Source: Drosophila pseudoobscura
Taxonomy: Eukaryota > Arthropoda > Insecta > Diptera > Drosophilidae
Direction: 5' to 3'
NCBI RefSeq assembly: GCF_009870125.1
Contig: NC_046683.1
Coordinates: forward strand, 63,689,869 to 63,753,868
Length of the DNA stretch: 64,000 nucleotides
Part shown: piece by piece, positions 22,073 through 36,576 of the stretch
Position numbering within the stretch: the first letter of the stretch is position 1
Layout: each line of letters begins with the position of its first letter
The notes under the pieces: generated by a model
Seen by the model: the letters and a program-made list of their open reading frames with translations, nothing else
Told to the model about the DNA's origin: nothing
Databases searched by the model: none
Position numbers and translations under genes: made by a program

Positions 22073-25000
22073 GTAAGTGTGCCCCCTTCTCGCCCACAAA
22101 CAGCTGCTTGAGATACAGATACAAATTGTGTGCTGCAATTTCAGTTAATTTCAACGTGCTCACGTTTTGGCCTTCAGAATGTATCTCTAGATGCTGTTGT
22201 TGATGTTGTTGTTGCATAGCCAGGAAATGCAATAAAATTCTTATATGTAGTATATAAATAATTGGTGTACACTGTACATAGATGTATCCATAGGAATATC
22301 TGATTAATTTATGGCCACATCGTGACACAAAAACATAACAGGAAAGCCACAGACTCTCGTACATACATATGTATTTATATGGAATGATAGAAGCAGGAAG
22401 GAAAATAGATGGAAATGGAAATGTAGGAACTTATCCACATACAAGACAGTTGGACATGTATCTTGAAGATGTCGATTTCTGAATGAAATACTCTCCCGAG
22501 AACAAACTCGAATGCTTGTACTCTCGCCGCCTGTGGCTTTCAGCTGTCTGTTTGCTGATCAAAACATACAGATAATCCCTCGAAATATAATATTAGAAAT
22601 ACTGAAATATATTCTATATATTCTATGAACATGACTGATAACCGAACCGATTGATCTATCGATCGATCACTCTCGCGTTTCGTTTCCATAGAGAATTCCA
22701 TTCACAAATCAGCCACAGACTTTTGTACCTCTTCCTCTAATCAGTTTTTTCCTTATTTTTGTTCTTTTCTTTCTTGTTTTTTTTTTTGTGTGGCTTTTAA
22801 ACCTTTGGACACTCGAGAATGTATTTTTCTCCCACTCCCGCTCTCCAGCTCTTCCCCTCTAACTTTTTTTCTATTTTTAAACTATTTATTGTGTTTAATC
22901 TAGAAAAAGAAACCGAAGAAAAAGTGCGTTAAGCGGAGGTGTGTTTCGTCATCGGTAGACCTCTCGTATTGCCTTCTCCTATGACACTTTTTATGTGTGG
23001 CTCGATAAGGCCGTACCCCTGCCTTTTTTGCTTTTGCTTTCTTTTTCCAACGCGCTGACACACGCTTAAAATATCAGCAGACCCTTCCAAAAAGATTGAT
23101 AAAAAAAAAGAAAAAAAACGAAGAACGCAATGAAATATTTTTAAGTTTATTTACTTTTTCGCTTGCTGTTAATTTTTGAGGCTAACGGAAACGCCATCGC
23201 AGTGCCAGTCGCATACACAACGAACAACAACAACAAAAACGAAGAGAATAAATAAAAGAGAGGCGTAAAAAACACTTATTTTTCGACCGATAAACGTCTT
23301 AACATTTTAGTTTTTTTGGTTTTCTTTTCTTTTTTTGATCGATGGATCCCCTGCCACCTTCTCGCTGTCTCGTTTTTGAGGTTTCGTGTGTCTTTCCAAG
23401 TGTTCCAAATGTTGTTTCACCGCTGTTCCACTGTTCCACTGTTCCATTTATGCCTTTGAAAGGCAACCCCAATAACCCATGGAAAACCTTAGCTTTTCCC
23501 CTCCAAAAATACGAAGAAAAAGAGTCTTCCCGCCTTTGGCGAATATTCTCATCATCATCATCATCATCATCGGCTTCTATCGTCTGCGTCATCAACGTCA
23601 TTGTAGATCTTGTGCCTCGTTTCGCTCTGCGGCTATCGCCTGGCGATGTGTGTCTGGTCTGTCTTGCTGTCTAGCTGTTTATTTGGCTAATAAAAATTAA
23701 GCATTTAATTTATTTATTTATATTTATATATCGCATACAACGTATCGTATAAACGTGTGTCTCTGTTTGTCTGTGTGTGTGTCTGTTTTTCTGTGCGAGA
23801 ATCTCCTTCTTCTTCCATTATGAATGAAACGTATTTCGGGGCGATATTTTTGGCTATGACATAAATATTCTACACGGCGATTGCCGAGTGAGAATTGCCT
23901 CTTGCCACTTGATTCGATTCAAAAATTTGATTGCAATATTTGAGGCATATTTAATACGAATAGATATAGATATAGTTCCAGCATTTCTACAGATAATTAT
24001 CTAAAAGAAGGAAAGATACAACATCATATCGTGGGGTTTGGTAGTTTCTGGAGCACCTTTTCCAGGTGTTCGTAGAGCCTTCTTAGGGGTGGAAGAAAGG
24101 GAACAGATATATACTCCTGCGAATACCCTTTCGAATTGTGAGGTGAAAAGTACTCTGTCGACAGATCGCGATACCCGAATTCAATCAATCTTCGTACCCG
24201 CCTGCCGTCACTTACTGATCTTTCCACCTGATTTATAGGCAAATGTTGTGTACGAATATAAAGATATAGTATCTAACGGATAGTATTCAAGAATAGATTG
24301 AACGACGGACGGAACAACCCTACGAGAGGCAAAAATAAAATCAAAAGCCCAACAAAAACTGCAAAAACCAAAAACAAAATGACAGCAAATTAATTGCATT
24401 TTCCCGCTAGAGAAAGAGAGAGACAGCGAGAGAGAGAGAGAGAAGGATTAAAAATAGAATAATCACGAAATACTGTTACCAAAATGTAAATGCAATTCAG
24501 AATATACATTTGTATCTCATAGATATCTCTGTACACTTGTATTCTCTATCTGTATCTTTAGAGATGTATCTGTAGCTGTGGCTGTGGCTGTGGCTGTATC
24601 TGTAGAATAGTTAATATAAACCAGAACACGTTCTGACGACAACAACACAGACAGAAACGACGACGACATAATTGCAAAACAAAGGCTTAGAAGGCGACAG
24701 GGGGTGGCGGGGGGGGGCCCTGTGGCATGGGGCAGGCGGCAGGCGGCAAAGCGGACAAAACTATAGATAGAAAATTGCAGAAAAAATATTCTCATAAATG
24801 AAAAACTTTGTGGGGGAAACGAGCATACAAAATGTTTAGCGATGGGGGAAAATGCAGGGAAAACAGGCAAAAGGGAGACGAAAAGTTATGGAAAAAGAAA
24901 AGATCGAGGAGAAAGAACAAGGATAAGAGGAGCGAAAGGGAAGTGGAACAAAATATCAGCTAGAAGTGGGGGAAAAGTGGGGAACAAATTGGCGGTTTAG

Positions 25001-26572
25001 GCCAAGAATTGCGCATGGCCTGCACCCCATGTGACATTTACTGAACTCTCGCGGAAAGGTGGCTGCGAAATATGTGGCAGAGGGGCGCATCAGTGGCAGT
25101 GGGGGCGGGTGGCGATTGGCGGGTGGCGGCACGTAGCACGCTTCAATGAAATTTCGTTTTGAGATTTTTCAGATATGCCATAGAGAAAGATAGGCGCACA
25201 CACACACTCGTGTACAAGTATCTATCGGTAACCACCACAAAAAGTATCTTTGTATCTGTGCTGTGACAGCCGCCGCCCCACAAGAAGAAAAACTGCGAGC
25301 AAAAACAAGAAGCAACACAATTTTGATGCCGCAAGCAAAACATGTGATTTTCATTATTTTTGTCGTCGTCGTCGTTGTCGTCGTCGCAAAAACCAAAATA
25401 AGACCACCAAAAAAACAAAAAAACAAAAACAACAACAACCAAGTCTCTTGTTTATTTTTGAAAATTATATTTGTTATAAATAAATTGTAGTCTTTTTAAG
25501 GGATTCATGAGACGATCGTACCAGAAGTAGAAAATATAATACCACAAATAGATGAATGTAGAGGAAAAATAGTTAGATATCTGGGGAATTTGTATCTAGA
25601 AAGGAGACAGAACCCGCTTTGAAATGTGGAGTAATATGTGGAATGGAATCTAGGAAAGGACAAGTTTGAGGTGGTCTAAAGAGCTCTCAAAATAATGGAT
25701 TAATGTACATGGTATACAATCATCTGCAGATCGTTTCAGATTCCCTTTGCAATGGATACTCTTGGTGGATCCCTGTGGTGGATCCTTTTGGAGCACATCC
25801 CTCATAATTTCTTTGAAGGCAATCCCTTTTTGCATCTCAATTTGGGTGCTTGCCACATGCCGCATGCCGCTAGAAGCTTGTCCATTAGCCGAGCAAAGAC
25901 AATAACTTTGTGGCAGGCACTACTGCCCCCTTGCCACACGCTGGCCTCGCCCCCCCCAACCGCCCTGAGCTCTCATTTCCGTTTTGTTGGCTTTAGTTTT
26001 TGTGGCACTTTGTTCCCTCTCTCTCTGGCTCCAGCATTTTGGCAGCGGAATGGGGAGTGGACTGAATGGATGGACGGATAGACGTGCCACCCAAGTGGTT
26101 CGTTGGCTACGTCCGAGCAACGCATACAAAATGCTCATTAATCGCCGACACATTCAACATCTATATATATCCATCCGTGTACATATCTGTACATCTATCT
26201 ATATCTTTGTGCGCAGCTAAGCAAAACAACAAATCGCTGAATATATCGCTATAGAAATTGTCGTCAATGAATGGCCGGTTGGTCGGTGGGTCGGTGGGAC
26301 AATAACGAACGATTTAGATACGAATACGGATTTGGATTCGGATTGGGATACAAAAACAAAAAGGTTTGAAGGTTCTTTCTGTGGTGGAACCCAAGGAGAA
26401 ATATGTGCTCTAAAGGTATCATATTGGGAAAGAGCTTCTATAGGATGATGAAGATGGAAAATGTAGCCTTTCCGGTGGATAAATCGAGGAAAAGTTTCGC
26501 TTCTGATGGTTCAAGTGATCAGAAAATGGTGTTATAATGGTAAAAGTGATCGTTAAAAGAGTTTCTCTGCCC

Positions 26573-26632
26573 CAAGGATGGGGTTTCGCTGGAAAAATGA
26601 CACAAGGATGGGGTTTCATAGGAAAAATGAGA
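26573..26632. repeat. 30-bp tandem duplication
   Basis: Two adjacent 30-bp units, each beginning CAAGGATGGGGTTTC and ending GGAAAAATGA plus two bases. They differ at a few positions. Confidence 0.9.
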
Positions 26633-26754
26633 CATTTTGGCTATAAAGTGCTTAAAAAAGAACGCTTGGAGCTGCAAAAAACAATGTTCTTTGGGCACGA
26701 GTTTGAAAAATACAAGTTTCTGAGGTTCTAAAGTGAGTAAAAGCCAAGGCTTGA

Positions 26755-26812
26755 AGCACCAAAGAGCCCTAGATGATGTTCCCAGCACCAAAGAGCCCTA
26801 GATGATGTTCCA
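26755..26812. repeat. 29-bp tandem duplication
   Basis: Two adjacent units opening AGCACCAAAGAGCCCTAGAT are identical over at least 28 of 29 bases, so the event is recent. Confidence 0.92.
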
Positions 26813-29800
26813 AGGGATGAATGGAGCAAAAAAGGTGGCATTTCCTATGACACCTCTCTCCCTCTCTCGCTCTCTTCCCATCTCCCTCTGAATTGTGTAA
26901 TTTTCTAATGAATTTGTAATGCAATTGCTGCAACCGTGTGACCTTTGCCACCAGAAGAAGCCAACCAGGCAGGCAGCAGGTGAAAACTCCAACGTTTTTC
27001 ATCGGGAAAATATGAGAATATCCACGAGGCTGGGGCTTGGGCTTGCGGTGGGGGTGGGGGTGGGGGTTGGGGGCTGCGGGTAAGGGATAAGCTAAAGCTA
27101 AAAGAGGCAGCAAGAGTCATGGTCAAAAATAGCACTCTGGCGCTTGAGGAGGCGTCTGGAGGCGGGATCTTGTGCGTGGGCCACAGGACGCTCGCTGTCT
27201 CCAGGACTCGGCAACGTTTTAGCCATGTGTTTCGCGTAGGTGACCTCAGGACGGGCCTTCCCACGCAGCAGCAGCACCGGCCTTCCTCCTTCCGTAAGGC
27301 TTTCGCCTCCGTGGGCGAGTGGGCGTGTGGGCGAGTGGGCGTGTGCTTGTCCACCCACAATCAAAACGATTTCCACCAGACAGCTTAAGCGTCCGCCTCC
27401 GCCTCCGCCATGCCCCCTACTTTTGCCTGGGGTTACAGTTACAGGTGTGTGTGTCTGTCTGTGTGTGTGGCAGGGTGACAGCACTCTCTCTAAGGCTTTC
27501 CGCTTTTCGTTCTCTTTTTGTTGTTGTTGTTCTTTCTTTCGTTTTGGTGGAAATTTTCGTTGTATCTAAAAATAGACTTTTTGGGGTTCAAAGGAAATTT
27601 TGTGGGACAAAACGACGAGGCAGACGCAAACGCAGACGCAAATGATGACGAAGATGAGGAGTCAAGTGCGTGCTGCCCCCCCCCAGGGGGTATGTGCGTG
27701 ACACGAAGTGGATCTAAATTTAACTTCCAAGAAATCATAGAAATTATAGCACTTTTCCCATGATTTTTCATTGTTTAAAGTGGAGCAAATCATCTCCAAA
27801 AAGTGCCTACCACATTTGCAGGGGAATCTGTGGCAAAAAGTGAAGATTTCTTTGGTTTGAAATCTCCTTTCCTTATAGAAAACACTCTTTTAGAGATACT
27901 TTCTTGGTGCGTGCCTGCATTTTGGAAGGAAAACCCTCGCGGGCTTAGATCTACCTACCTTCCACAAAGTATCTGGTGGATGTTCCATCTCTATCTTTGC
28001 ACACACACACACACAGAGGGCAGAAAAACTTTGCCCTGAGAGTCACGCACTTTTCGGGTCTCATTCTTTGATAAACTTTTGGCTTTGCCTCTGTCTGCAC
28101 GCACCCCCCAGTGGGTGGCTGTCTGCGTGTGTGTGTGTGTGTGTGTGTGCGTGTGTCTGTATCTGTGCGTGTTGTATCTTTGGGATACATTAGGGCGGGT
28201 CAGGTTGTTTACATAGCCCACAGTAGTCGCCTGCCTCTTGCCTCTTGCCACTTGGCTGTTGTCCCTGTTTTGTTTTTGTTGCTTTCGTCGGGTGGGTAGG
28301 ACTGTTCCTTCCCCAAAAAGGAGGCCGTTGCCGTCGCCCAAATATTTGCTGCTATTTTTGGGGCAAGGACTCTATAAATAGAGGAGCGTCAGGCGGCTAG
28401 AAAAGACACGAAAGCGGAGGCGGAGGCGGCGGTGGCGGCGGTGGCGGACGGAGAGACAGACAGGCCGGCGGTTAGATGTATCTGTATCTGTGTGCTTGTA
28501 AATGTATCTTTTGGGTGTGTGTGTGTGTGTGTGTGTGCCGTTTCATTGACGTCATCACCAGCATGTCATGAATTTTTTCGGTTTTTTTGCAATTTTTATT
28601 CTATATATATATTTTTTTTTGTCTATGGGCACAGATACACACACAGCCAGCTGTCGCCGACTGCGCTGCCGCAGCGTTGGCCGCGTCTTCAGATACTTAG
28701 ATACTTCTGCCGCTGCCGCTTCTGTGTGGGCGTTTGCGCGTGTAAGAAGGATGTGAGCGGAATTTTTGAATAGAGAATTTCACGCAAATTAGATATATAG
28801 AAAATAATGTTGTGTGCGTTGCCTGCCTGCCCCTCTGCCTCTGCCTCTCCCTCTACCTTTCATTCTGTGTGTGTGTGTGTGTGTCTCTATTAGTCTGTGT
28901 TTTCATTGTATTCCCCCGTTTCTATTGTCACGAGAGAGAGGGAGAGAGAGAGAGGGATGGAGCCCATTCCCAAAAGGTGTGGGCGTTGCTTTGAGGACTA
29001 GAGAAAGAGGAGGAACAGAAGGAAGGGAAAGGTATCTGTATTATAATTTCAAAATTATAATAACAGACGATTGACGAGGGGATGAAATGGGTAACCAAGA
29101 AGGGATGCCATTAGGAGACTCAATTCAAATATATTATGGAATTTTTTTCACATTTATGCCAATAATCTGGGCTATAAAGTTCATATTTATACGTTTTGAA
29201 CCCTGTTTGGAAATGCTTGAGCCAAACTTTCATCAAATATATGTTTTTGCAATTGAAAATGCCTTAAGTTTTACCCCTAAATGGAGAAATATATCCTTTG
29301 ATACCTATTCCTGGATAGATATGTACATATGTATCCCAAGAATGGAAGGGAAACCATCAGTATTTCCATACGCAGTGACTCTGACTGGACTCGATCCACT
29401 CGATCCACTCGATTCATTTTCGTCCCCTGCCTCACAAGGCAACCCCTGCTCCTGGCCGTATCTGGAAGATACAAGAATGAAGGCAGCAGCTTGCAGCAGC
29501 GATGATTCGATTGAGAATTTCAACAAAAGCGATGCAATAGAAATCCAAATCAAAGAAATCATCAATAAGGCTAGAGAGAGGGAAAGAGTGAGAGAGAGAG
29601 AGAGAGAGTGACAGACAGAGAGGGTTAGTGGGGGGAGAAAACATTTTTCACAATGAAAAATCAGGAGAACATCTGTTGGATGCGTGGGTTTTAGCTGTAT
29701 AGAAAAAGAAAAAGGAAACACAGGGAGATCTCTGGCGATGGAAAGGTGTTTCTCTGGCTGTGTGTGTGTGTGTGTGTGTCTACAATGCCTGCACGCACAA

Positions 29801-31250
29801 CACGATCGGAGGGGCATTATACCATCCTGGGAGTAGGAAGATGTGGCAGGGCAACACATGTTGCAGCTTCCTTTTTTGGCTGCCACTTAACTCGCAGCGA
29901 CAGCGGCAGCGGCAGAGAAAATTCTACCTGAAATCTACCTACTTTACAAAAGGCACGGACACACACACACACACACAAGCGGAGAGAGACATACATAGAT
30001 ACATAGATACTTTTGGTTTGTAGCCTAGAGAAAATTGTAAGAGGAGACAGATGGAGCAGCAGACGGCAAGGGGCAAGGGGGGGAGCGACAATCGGCAGAA
30101 GAAAATCTTAAGGTCGATCACTTTGTAGTTTATGGGGCTTCTTCTCCCCCCTGCTTCCTCTCTCTCTCTCTTTTCTGATCTAAGCTCGAAAGAGCAGACA
30201 CCAGAGGCTCAACAGTCGTCTTCGATGCAGCGATGAGCCTTCAAAAAGAACTAGTTCCAGGGATTTGAAACACCTAAAAGGTTCTCTAGGCATTGATCGA
30301 TAGTTGGGTAGTACGTAAACCCAGGAAAAAGATCTCTTAAAGCCGAAACAAAGTTGGAAAAACCAAGCCGAATCCTCTGTTTCCTCCTTCTTCAAAGCGA
30401 ATCCGGAACCGGGCTTGAAACTAGTTCTTTGAACTAGTTATTTTGCGAGGCATCTCTGATGGAAATTGGTTCGCCTTCCCTGTCTCTTCTTGGGCTCTTC
30501 GTTTCATTCGTTTTTGCTTCATTTGTTGGTGATTTGATCTCTTTTGATGCTTCTCCCTGTCTCCCTCTCTACCTCTCTTCCTCTCAGGTGATCTCTGGCT
30601 TCTCTGTTTCTTCAATGATTTCTATATAAAAATGTCTAAAGGAAAACCCAACACAAAAAAAAAAAAAAGAAGAAACCCTCACCATTTCAGACACCAAGAA
30701 TGAAAGAACATAATCATCATTATCATATGATAATTATCATTGTGGAGAGGGCCCTGCCATACACGAATGTGGCTGTGTCTGTGTCTGTGTCTGTGTGTTG
30801 GTGTATCTTCTTTCATTAACACACATTTCGGTAGTATCTGTATCTGTGTGAGGAGCCCTTTGCCGCTGCCACATGTGCTGCTCATTTGCTTTGAAAACTA
30901 TTAGCCTGCTGGCTGCTTGTGGCTGCTGCATGCAACATATGGTCTCTGGCGGTGCCTCTATCTCCCTCTCTCTCTCTCTCCTCACTCGATTGGGCATTTA
31001 AATAGTTTAATGATCTGTGGGCTCTGCGCTGTGATGTGACTCTCATCTGGAGTTCGGGGACTCGAGCTCTCGGCTGTATCTATATCTTGCTGTGTCTACC
31101 CGTCTCTCCCCATCTCCCTCTGCATCTCTGTATACTCGTGTATCTCGTGGCAGCAGCATCTTCTACCGGATTCCCGTTTCAGATGCCTGCAGTCATTAGC
31201 GTTTCCTGTGTAGGTTTTTCATCTGTCGCTCTTCACATTTCTCATACAAA

Positions 31251-31296
31251 TGTATCCGTATCCGTATCTGTATCTGTATCTGTATCTGCATCTGTG
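31251..31296. repeat. (GTATCT/GTATCC)n hexamer array
   Basis: Seven or more consecutive hexamers, GTATCC then GTATCT with a final GCATCT. This is the clearest example of a motif scattered widely over the sty intron. Confidence 0.88.
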
Positions 31297-32170
31297 TCTT
31301 TGCATCTTTGTGTGTGTGTGTGTGTATATTTTTAGCAGACATCCCACAAAATGCAACATGTTTTCAAAACAGAACCCATAAAATAGGGATAAACGGAAAC
31401 AGTTTTCGAAAGAACAAAAAAAACGTATCTAAAGAGTTTTCTAGTGTTAATATTTAAATCCCATAATTGCTTTTTTGATTTCTCCCCCGAAGAAAGGCCT
31501 CAAAAAATTAATAAATTTATAATCAAAGTACTTCGCTTTACCACCATTTCCTTAAGCCCAACATTGACACATTTGTATCTTTTATATGGCCAATTAATGC
31601 TTGTGCATACAGATTTTTGCTGCCACCAGAACTTGACATCAAATTGAAAATCAGAGCAGCGCAAAAAAAAGTCCAAAAGAAATGCCAAAAAAACCAAAAA
31701 AAAAAACCAAAAAAAAACAAGAGTTTTTCGTGCACGCATTCCAGACATGATAAATGCACAGAAAAATCGGAACACTGTCTATAGGAAAAGTGCCAGTAAA
31801 TGCCACGAAAGGTTTCGAGCACTTTTGGTGGGTAGGGGGGGGGGGGGGGGGGGAACCTTTGAAAGGGCACTACAAAAAATCCATAAAAAACATTTACTCT
31901 TTGGGGCTCAGGAAACTGTCTCGTATTTCATTATTGTATTTATTTTTGTTGTTGGTTTTTTAATGAATATTTTTTTTTTTTTAATTGGGTCACATGTTGA
32001 CATTACCATTTTCGCCAGGGCAATAATATTTTATTAATTAATTTGACAATTGAAAACGGTAAATGGCCATTGATAAGGCAAAGCGGCAGGGGGGGAGGGG
32101 GCAGCGGAGGCAGGGGCAAGTGTCTGGTGTCTCTGGTGCCCGTCGCCGAGTTGTTAACCAGAAACAGAGC

Positions 32171-32246
32171 AGGGGCATGGACAGGGGCGGGGGTAGGGGC
32201 AGGGGCAGAGGCAGGGGCGGGGGGTAGGGGCATGGGCAGGGGCAAG
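32171..32246 (+). repeat. GGGGCA-type array, G-quadruplex-prone
   Basis: At least eight runs of four or more G separated by short CA/TA spacers on the plus strand. It easily meets the four-run pattern expected to form quadruplex DNA or RNA, and would lie inside the putative sty pre-mRNA. Confidence 0.75.
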
Positions 32247-34654
32247 CGGCAGAGGCGGAGGCTGCGAGAGTGAGAGACAAACCTGTTTGCATTTGATTTT
32301 TTGCCTGGCTTTGGGTAAGAGAGAGGGAGAGGCAGTAGTGACAGCGAGGGGTATTATGATTTTAAGAAGAGGTTTGTTTGTGGTGGCTGCATTTTGGGAT
32401 TCTGTCCATCTCTGCTGAATAATTATTCCTAATCGAAGGAGTCCCCCCCTCAGAAATGTTCCAACAACTCGTCCCTCTATATCCCTTTGTTTCTTTAAGC
32501 CAAATGTGAGATCTGCGACCCATAAACCTAGTTCTTGCCTTCGTTACTTCGGCCGCCCCTCCCTCGCCCTCGCCCTCCCCGCCCCGCCCCGTCCCGCCCC
32601 GCCTTTGGGCCCTCTGCCGTCTGCGGCGTTAAATAATTTTATTTAAATCGCGACTGGCAGTGACACTTGTTTGTGCAAACAGGCGAACAAACAAACGCAA
32701 ACCCACAGAACACAAAACAGACAGAGAGGGGAAGCGAGCGAGAGGGAGAGAGAGAGCGAGAGAGAGAGAGACACGACGACACCATCAACACCAGCGAATG
32801 CGAATGCGAATGAATGTATCTTTTGAATCGTTTGGATGAATTAGCCATGGGGGACATCGCCCCCGCTTTGGCGCTCTCCCCTCCCCCCCCTCAGCCCCTG
32901 TCTTTGCCTGCGGATCCCCACTTATTAATGAAAACGTTTCAAATGCCACATTTCACAATTCGTGCGCCATTGAATCACATCACATCTCTCTCTCTCTCTC
33001 TCTCTCTTTTCGTTTTCGTTGTATTTTATTCACAAAATACGAATACGCGAATATACGTGAATTCGAATGCGAATTGGCAGCGATGCTGCCACTGGCGCTG
33101 CCACTGCCGCCTCTGCTGCGTTCCAAGGTCAAAGTTTGCCTCAGAAGAACAAGAATTTTAGTGCAATTAAAAATAAGCGTGAAATGAACAAAAAACAATA
33201 ACAACAGCAACAACAACAACAACAAAAACAACACTAAACAAAAATTGTTTTCAAATTACGTGTGTACGCGTGTACGTGTGTGTGTGTACGTGTGTGTGTG
33301 TGTGTGTGTGTTTGTATTTGTATTCCCGCTGCTGTGCTTTGCGGCCAATTAATTTAAGAATGAAATCGAAATCTTGGCATTACTTTTGTCGGGGGGGTTA
33401 CAGAGTGGCAGAGGAGGGTGGAAGGGGGGGAATACGTCAATAGAAATAAGAATTTCAGGCTAGATATTGGAGGTGAATGGGAGCCAAAGATACCCTCTGA
33501 AAAAGAGTTTTTTTTATGGAAACATAGGTGTAGAAAAGTATCTTGAGAAAGAAGAAAGACATATAAGGATTTAAAGCCAGAAAGATTGCTCTCAAGGGGG
33601 TGTTACGGGTCTGTGTCTTGCGGGAAATATCTGAATGATTCTATGACAGTGCCTAGTGGAAAGTTTCATTGGATTATCTTTAGAAACACGAAAGATATAG
33701 TGCTTTTAGACCAGAGAATACTTTGCCTTGCAATAGGGTTTTCTTTAAAACTGAGATTTTTGCTATGAAAATTCAGAACACCCATAAAATCCCTCAAAAT
33801 GCCATCAACCATTCATCTAGGGTATCACAAAAAAAAAACAAAGAATTATTTATTGTTCATGTATTTTTGTTGTTGTTTTGTTTGAAATTTATGAAGCAAT
33901 TTAAATATGTTTTTATGGGCAACATTTACACCTTTTAATGGGATTTCCAGCAGCCCCCAAAATCACATGGGATTTATTGATCAATATCCACTAGTTAACG
34001 CAGGAATTTATGGCCAATTTGCACTAGTTATTGATATTAAGAGAGAGCCGAATCAGAATTCCATTCATTGGGAATGTATTTCGAGCAGTTCTGCTAGTTC
34101 TATATCTTTTTATAGCCACATCAAAGCATTTTCCCCATAATTCATTCTTTAAAAAGATACCAGAAAAAAGCAACAACAATTTACTACCAAAAAGAAAGAA
34201 AAAGTGTATATCAAAGAATCCGAGAATGACGCTTACATATTCCCAACGATTGCCAAAGATACAGATACAGATACAGCCACAGCTACAGATATATAGAGGG
34301 ACCTGTATTTTTCTTATTGGCAATCACTGGGCCCCCAGTACCGATCCCGATCCCGATCCCCGAACCCGATTTGTGTGTGTGTTTTTCTATTTTGCTTCTT
34401 TTTTCCCCCCCCCCCCCCCCCCCCCCCATTGTTGATCATTCTCGAAAATTGTTTTTGAGTACCGGACATGACGTCAATAAGTGGGCGTTTGTGTTAATTT
34501 TCTTTATTTTATAACCCCCTGCCGGGGAGGACGTATACTTTCGGTTCGCAGTGTACGTGGATCTATGCCATACTATGTATAAGCACGATATTTATGGGGA
34601 GACTCGAACGTCCCCTAACGTGTACCTAGGGGCATGGTCCATGCCACTGGAATA

Positions 34655-34708
34655 TCTCTCTCTCTCCCTCTCTCTCTCCCTCTCTCTCTCCCTCTCTCTC
34701 CCTCTCCT
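34655..34708. repeat. (TC)n microsatellite
   Basis: About 54 bp of TCTC with CCTC interruptions, in the putative sty intron. Confidence 0.9.
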
Positions 34709-36576
34709 TTCCTTGTGGATATATGCCCCCATTGGCGCTAGAAACAATTTTTATGCCTCACTATAATAATAATAATAATTCGTTGGCCTTTTTTTATCGC
34801 TTCGATATGGGAATATACTTTGTTTTGTTCAGTAAACAGTCTTATTTTTTCTTCATATTTTTTTGTTATTTTTTATTTTTGCCTATATGGCGTTTTATGG
34901 TTATAATTTCCTGTATTTCCTTATTTGCCAGCACCAGCGAGTGCTCTTTAATTATGTGTGCAAGCAAATGTTTATCGCGACTGCGACAGAGAACAGAGTG
35001 CGGAGATCGTAGAGGATCGCCTGCTCCTCTAGAAGATGGTGTTCCACCTTCTTCTCAGATCTTTTCTCTTCTTCTAGAGAGCTTTCTCTACTCTCCAGAG
35101 CTTCTAGAGATGTTTGTCGCCTTTAGAGATCTCTCTCGGACTATCGAGATCTTTCGGTTAGTCTCGCGAGGCAATCGATCAGTGGGCATTACTCATACGC
35201 CGCATGGACCGGGACCGGGACCGGGACCGTGGCCTCAGGCCTCAGCAAAAGAGATTAACTTTTGCTCTCGCTGTTGTTGTTGTTGTTGTTTTGCCATAAA
35301 TCTGACAAAAACATGCCATAAAAATACCATAAAAATACCATTGTTTTGCCATAAACATGTGCCATAATCATCAGCACATCATATCATACGGTCTACGCGA
35401 TACGCGATCCGATCCCCAGTTCAAAGTTCATTCAGAATCTTGAGATCTTTTTACGCTAATTTTTGCGCCATTTAATAATGAAAGTTATGTCCATATTTTT
35501 GATAGACAAACGGAAATACTGAATGGAATTTGTGGAAACACGAAATCAAATCAAATAAAATTCTAGAGGCCAGATAGAGGCGGGCTGGGGTGCGGTGGGG
35601 TGAAAGCAATTAAGACAGATAATGGGGGTTACCAAATGTCGAGGGCGGCATTCGAAATTTGTTTGTACATATACTCGAAAGCAACCAGAGAGGGAGAGAG
35701 GGCGAAAGAGAGAGAGAGAGAGAGAGATTACTACCGCCAGATCTGTTTGGCAGCAGTCTCTCAAGTAATTTGATCTCCAACTCTAGATCTCTAGACCGAA
35801 CCGAACCGTACCCACAAATTCCATAGAAAAAACCCCAGAAAGCGACATAATCTTCAAAAAAATCATGTGCTCCCGCCCCATTTCAAGTGAAACTCCAAAA
35901 CGAGTGACGAGAAATATAATTATTATAATAAAAACCTCAAGATTATGCCTTTTATAAATATGTATCTCAAGAAGTGTTTAAAAGATGGTTTTTTTGTTTT
36001 AATTAACAACAAAACATTAAACCCGTAAATAGAGATGAAAATTTGCAAAAAGTTCATTAAAAGCAAAAAGAAAAATGTACTTTGAACCCCGGGCACGCCC
36101 TGGTTTCTTATGGCGAGAAGAGACCTTGTGTGTATTTGTGGGGTGCCCACGTGATCTACGTGATATTTTGATTAATTCGTGGAATTCTTGCAGTTTCTTC
36201 GGGATCAAAGACCCCCATTTAAGGCACGGAAATTTACTAGAGAAATATCATTATAATACCGCCGAAAGAAACTTTAACTAATGATATATCATCGCTAAAT
36301 GTTTAGAAATTCTGTAAAAGCATCATTATTATCAGTATGATGGATTGGAAAACCTTTAAATGTTAGATATATCTCAGGAATTGACTGAAATATCAAGAAA
36401 TATCATTAAACTCGAGAAACGTGTGATGCAGCAGAGCCCCTCGGTTGATTTGAGCACTGCTTGCTTTGGCCTGCAATAAAAAAATCATAATAAAATATAT
36501 GCTACGATATCCTATAGATATAAACCCTAAAATATGCTTAAACTAATGAAAATCTTTCTTTCTTTTTCGTTTACAG

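Larger units (their letters stand above)
22073..36576 (+). other. sty: Putative large sty intron (14.5 kb)
   Basis: Donor GTAAGT at 22073 and acceptor TTCGTTTACAG ending 36576. No protein-coding exon is recognised inside. It contains CREs at 28547-28554 and 34469-34476; (TG)n at 28126-28149, 28515-28537, 28866-28884, 29759-29779 and 33294-33311; (CA)n at about 28000-28015; TC/GA tracts at about 24415-24440, 29575-29608, 32988-33007 and 34655-34708; GTATCT-type hexamer arrays; G19 at 31835-31853; C23 at 34405-34427; and a GGGGCA array at 32171-32246. Long first introns of signalling genes usually carry enhancers. Confidence 0.5.

Noticed and set aside
29087..29611. 174-codon plus-strand frame in the sty intron
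   Set aside because: It has mixed composition but no recognised domain and ends in a (GA)n-encoded RERE tail. Treated as chance.
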